From Maridesulfovibrio sp. (GTDB lineage: Bacteria; Desulfobacterota; Desulfovibrionia; Desulfovibrionales; Desulfovibrionaceae): a stretch of DNA of 64,000 nucleotides. Shown one piece after another: positions 61,970-64,000 of the stretch; position 1 is the first letter of the stretch, and the number at the start of each line of letters is the position of its first letter. The stretch spans positions 171,501 through 235,500 of the forward strand of contig NZ_OY762999.1 of the NCBI RefSeq assembly GCF_963666665.1. Direction: 5' to 3'. Made by a program: the position numbers and the translations under genes. The notes below the pieces were generated by a model, which saw only the letters and a program-made list of their open reading frames with translations, made no database searches and had not been told where the DNA came from.

Positions 61970-63451
61970 TTAAATAAGAAAATTTAAGATCTTACGAACT
62001 CTGTTCTTATATGTGTGTTCTTTCATTATATGTTCATGCCAATTTTTTGAAAGCTCTTTTTGCCGTTGCGGATTACTTTTAATGAATTCAATTTTTACGG
62101 GCAGCTCCGCAGGTGTCTTGAAGGTGCAGTAAGTGAGAAGTTCTTCCGGGAAAATGGATAAGCCCGGCGTGTAGTCGCTTAAAAGGAAGCCTCCGGCAGC
62201 CCAGACATCGAAATTGCGTTGGGTCAGGCCGCAGGGCAGGAGCGGGCTGGTCATGTTCAGGTTGATCCCGGCACCGGCGTAGATTCCGGGCAGGATGGTA
62301 AAATAATCAACAGGGGGCCGAATATCTGCGTCGGGCAGGTATTGTCGCCAGCCGTCATCTCCGAAAACCGTGAGTTCGCTTCCGGCTTTCTGCAATGACA
62401 AAATCCTCCAGAGCAGTCCTGATTGTTCGGTCCTGTATCCTGTTGAACGAACCTCCCTACCGGGCCAGAGCTTTTCAATGTTCTCTCGCTTAGCCCACCA
62501 TTCAAAATTTGGCTTTGTTGCGTTTTCGATAGCCTTCAGGGCTGCTTTTTCGTCCTCTATATTAAATGCACAGCCGGAGAAAAAGTTGTCCTTGGCTGGG
62601 AAACTGGAGCGGCCAACGAAAACAGTGCGTTCTTCCAAAGCCGGATATGGAACTACCCCCGTATTGAATATTTGCGGGTCGGTGGCTAAAGGCAGGTGCT
62701 CGACTTTTTGAGCTCCGTGCTCTTCAAGGACGGGGATAAACCAATGGTCAGTAACCATGAGCGGAACTTTCCGCCAGTACGTGGATTTAATGCCGGACAA
62801 GATATGGAAGGGATTATCCACCATCCATACTGCCACTTTAATTCCGGCTTCGCGAAGTATGAAGTAAGTTTCACCTGCATTATCAAGGCCGTTAAAATTG
62901 ACGCTTAAGACCAGTTCCGGCAATTCGCTGTGCAGCAGGGATACCAGATTTTTGCGCATTGCGTCCGGATCAATAACCCTGTAAGAGAACCCCTCGCTCT
63001 CGAATGCGTGGCAGAGTTCCGGGATTAGCAATGAGTTGTCGTCGCCCGGAAGCCAGATTGTTTTGCTGTGGCTTTTACGCATTACTCCGGTGCGTTTCAC
63101 GGTCAGTTTGGCGAGCAGAGGTTCCCAGAAAGAGGGAAACAGTCGTTTGCCGGGAGTATAGAGAATTACCCGGAAGCCGGATAGATCGATTGCAGGCTCC
63201 GTGTTGAGTTGCTTAAATCGTGACGGGATTGTATACCCTTCGGGCAACTGTGCGCTGTGCTGCGGGCATTCAAGGTAGTATAAATTTTTCGCCTGCGGAA
63301 AAATCTGCGCGGCTACGGACGGATTAGGGCCAAGACCGAGAAAAAGGATTTCCCCTTCGCCGCCGAGGTCCTGAAAATATCTGTCACCTTCGGGAAGTGA
63401 TTGCTGCTGACCTGATTCGTTCTTTATGCGGATTCTTTCGGGGCGTTGCAT
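61970..63451 (-). CDS. CgeB/DUF3880-like glycosyltransferase
   Basis: 493 residues, no signal peptide. The N-terminal half contains nucleotide-fold strands ([19 protein letters not shown]) and a DUF3880-like block ([20 protein letters not shown], then [20 protein letters not shown]); the C-terminal half carries [20 protein letters not shown] and [16 protein letters not shown], typical of CgeB-type glycosyltransferases. The acceptor is unknown; relatives sit in spore, polysaccharide or flagellar glycosylation loci. It is divergent from rlmE. Confidence 0.85.
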   Translation of the reverse strand: MQRPERIRIKNESGQQQSLPEGDRYFQDLGGEGEILFLGLGPNPSVAAQIFPQAKNLYYLECPQHSAQLPEGYTIPSRFKQLNTEPAIDLSGFRVILYTPGKRLFPSFWEPLLAKLTVKRTGVMRKSHSKTIWLPGDDNSLLIPELCHAFESEGFSYRVIDPDAMRKNLVSLLHSELPELVLSVNFNGLDNAGETYFILREAGIKVAVWMVDNPFHILSGIKSTYWRKVPLMVTDHWFIPVLEEHGAQKVEHLPLATDPQIFNTGVVPYPALEERTVFVGRSSFPAKDNFFSGCAFNIEDEKAALKAIENATKPNFEWWAKRENIEKLWPGREVRSTGYRTEQSGLLWRILSLQKAGSELTVFGDDGWRQYLPDADIRPPVDYFTILPGIYAGAGINLNMTSPLLPCGLTQRNFDVWAAGGFLLSDYTPGLSIFPEELLTYCTFKTPAELPVKIEFIKSNPQRQKELSKNWHEHIMKEHTYKNRVRKILNFLI

Positions 63452-63560
63452 TGCTTACGATACTTGGCTTGCGGGCCGTAATAAGTTAATTTCCAGTCAC
63501 CTTATAACGCAGTCGGTTGCAAAAGTCTTTTGCGGATCACTGCGAAACATAAATCAGATT

Positions 63561-64000
63561 ATGAAACAATATCGCGACCATTATTTCAAAAGGGCCAAAA
63601 AAGAAAACTATCCCGCCCGTTCCGTGTACAAGCTTCAGGAACTGGACAAGCGCTTCAAAGTTTTCGAAAAAGGCCAGAATGTTATGGATCTCGGGGCTGC
63701 CCCCGGTTCATGGAGCCTGTTTGCCGCTAAGAAAGTAGGGGACACCGGACGTGTGCTTGCAGTAGATATTCAGTCTACTGATACCGTCTTTCCGGATAAC
63801 GCAACTTTCCTGCAGGCCGACGTTTTCGAGGATTCCCCGGAGCTTTTGGCTGCAATGGATAAGCAGTTGCCCTACGACCTTATCATTAGTGATATGGCGC
63901 CCAAGACAACCGGGGTTAAGTTTGCCGATCAGGCCAATTCCCTTGAGCTTTGCGAACGTGCACGTGATATCGTGCCTAGCAGGCTTAAGCAGGGTGGGCA
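63561..64000 (+). CDS. rlmE: 23S rRNA 2'-O-ribose U2552 methyltransferase, N-terminal part (runs off window)
   Basis: An open frame from the ATG at 63561 to the window end, 146 residues visible of about 200. The catalytic lysine lies in [10 protein letters not shown], the SAM motif is [11 protein letters not shown], and the aspartate is in [11 protein letters not shown]. The remaining catalytic residues lie outside. It methylates the A-loop of 23S rRNA (FtsJ/RrmJ). Its promoter must lie in the 109-base divergent gap. Confidence 0.95.
   Translation, partial: MKQYRDHYFKRAKKENYPARSVYKLQELDKRFKVFEKGQNVMDLGAAPGSWSLFAAKKVGDTGRVLAVDIQSTDTVFPDNATFLQADVFEDSPELLAAMDKQLPYDLIISDMAPKTTGVKFADQANSLELCERARDIVPSRLKQGG

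Noticed and set aside
1..64000. CRISPR array or prophage
   Set aside because: No regularly spaced repeats and no structural phage genes were seen; the only mobile element is the IS3 copy.

Overview
The window reads as a chromosomal segment of a marine or halophilic sulfate-reducing deltaproteobacterium, most like Desulfovibrionales of the Maridesulfovibrio type. This is inferred from family content and gene order, not from a database match. Supporting signs are the block ispE / tRNA-Gln / prs / rplY / pth / carD / rho / M48 peptidase / ribF, several amino-acid and C4-dicarboxylate uptake systems, TRAP transport beside a DcuS-type two-component system, and a beta-lysine osmolyte cassette. Most intergenic gaps are AT-rich and carry clear intrinsic terminators.

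Layout. 1-10163 is a minus-strand housekeeping block: start of a ClC chloride channel, ribF, an M48/TPR peptidase, rho, a CarD-like regulator, pth, rplY, prs, tRNA-Gln, ispE and degP/htrA. 10420-15825 (plus) holds a DcuS/CitA-type sensor kinase, its response regulator and a TRAP transporter. 16060-22700 holds a small TPR protein, a divergent HutC-type GntR regulator, and a general amino-acid ABC transporter (Aap type) followed by a glycerophosphodiesterase. A complete IS3-family element (22717-24031, 3-bp target duplication) follows. 24096-30113 (minus) encodes a DAACS symporter, a CorA transporter, a DUF389 membrane protein and a large MscS channel.

30351-37329 (plus) contains a DUF3108 protein, a PAS-LuxR regulator, a probable small membrane protein, a polar amino-acid ABC transporter, and ablA-ablB for N-epsilon-acetyl-beta-lysine. 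37388-39983 (minus) is an unusual pair: a SET-domain protein and a GNAT/RimK-like ATP-grasp fusion. 40381-45602 (plus) is a polyamine operon making spermidine through carboxyspermidine (speA, CASDH, nspC, speB). The right part holds an EamA transporter, tRNA-Val, a MerR regulator, an unknown membrane protein, an AsmA-like protein, a small HTH protein, the threonine catabolic pair kbl-tdh with a divergent Lrp regulator, an unknown exported protein, a PAS histidine kinase, a dCache chemoreceptor, a FadR-type GntR regulator, a BON lipoprotein, a CgeB-like glycosyltransferase, and the start of rlmE.

The accessory part is dominated by amino-acid uptake, sensing and conversion (ABC systems, symporter, chemoreceptor with an amino-acid-like motif, Lrp, Kbl/Tdh, lysine aminomutase, arginine decarboxylase) together with osmotic and ion functions (beta-lysine, MscS, CorA, ClC). 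The least explained locus is the SET plus GNAT/ATP-grasp pair between the beta-lysine and polyamine operons. No CRISPR array, prophage or plasmid module was seen.
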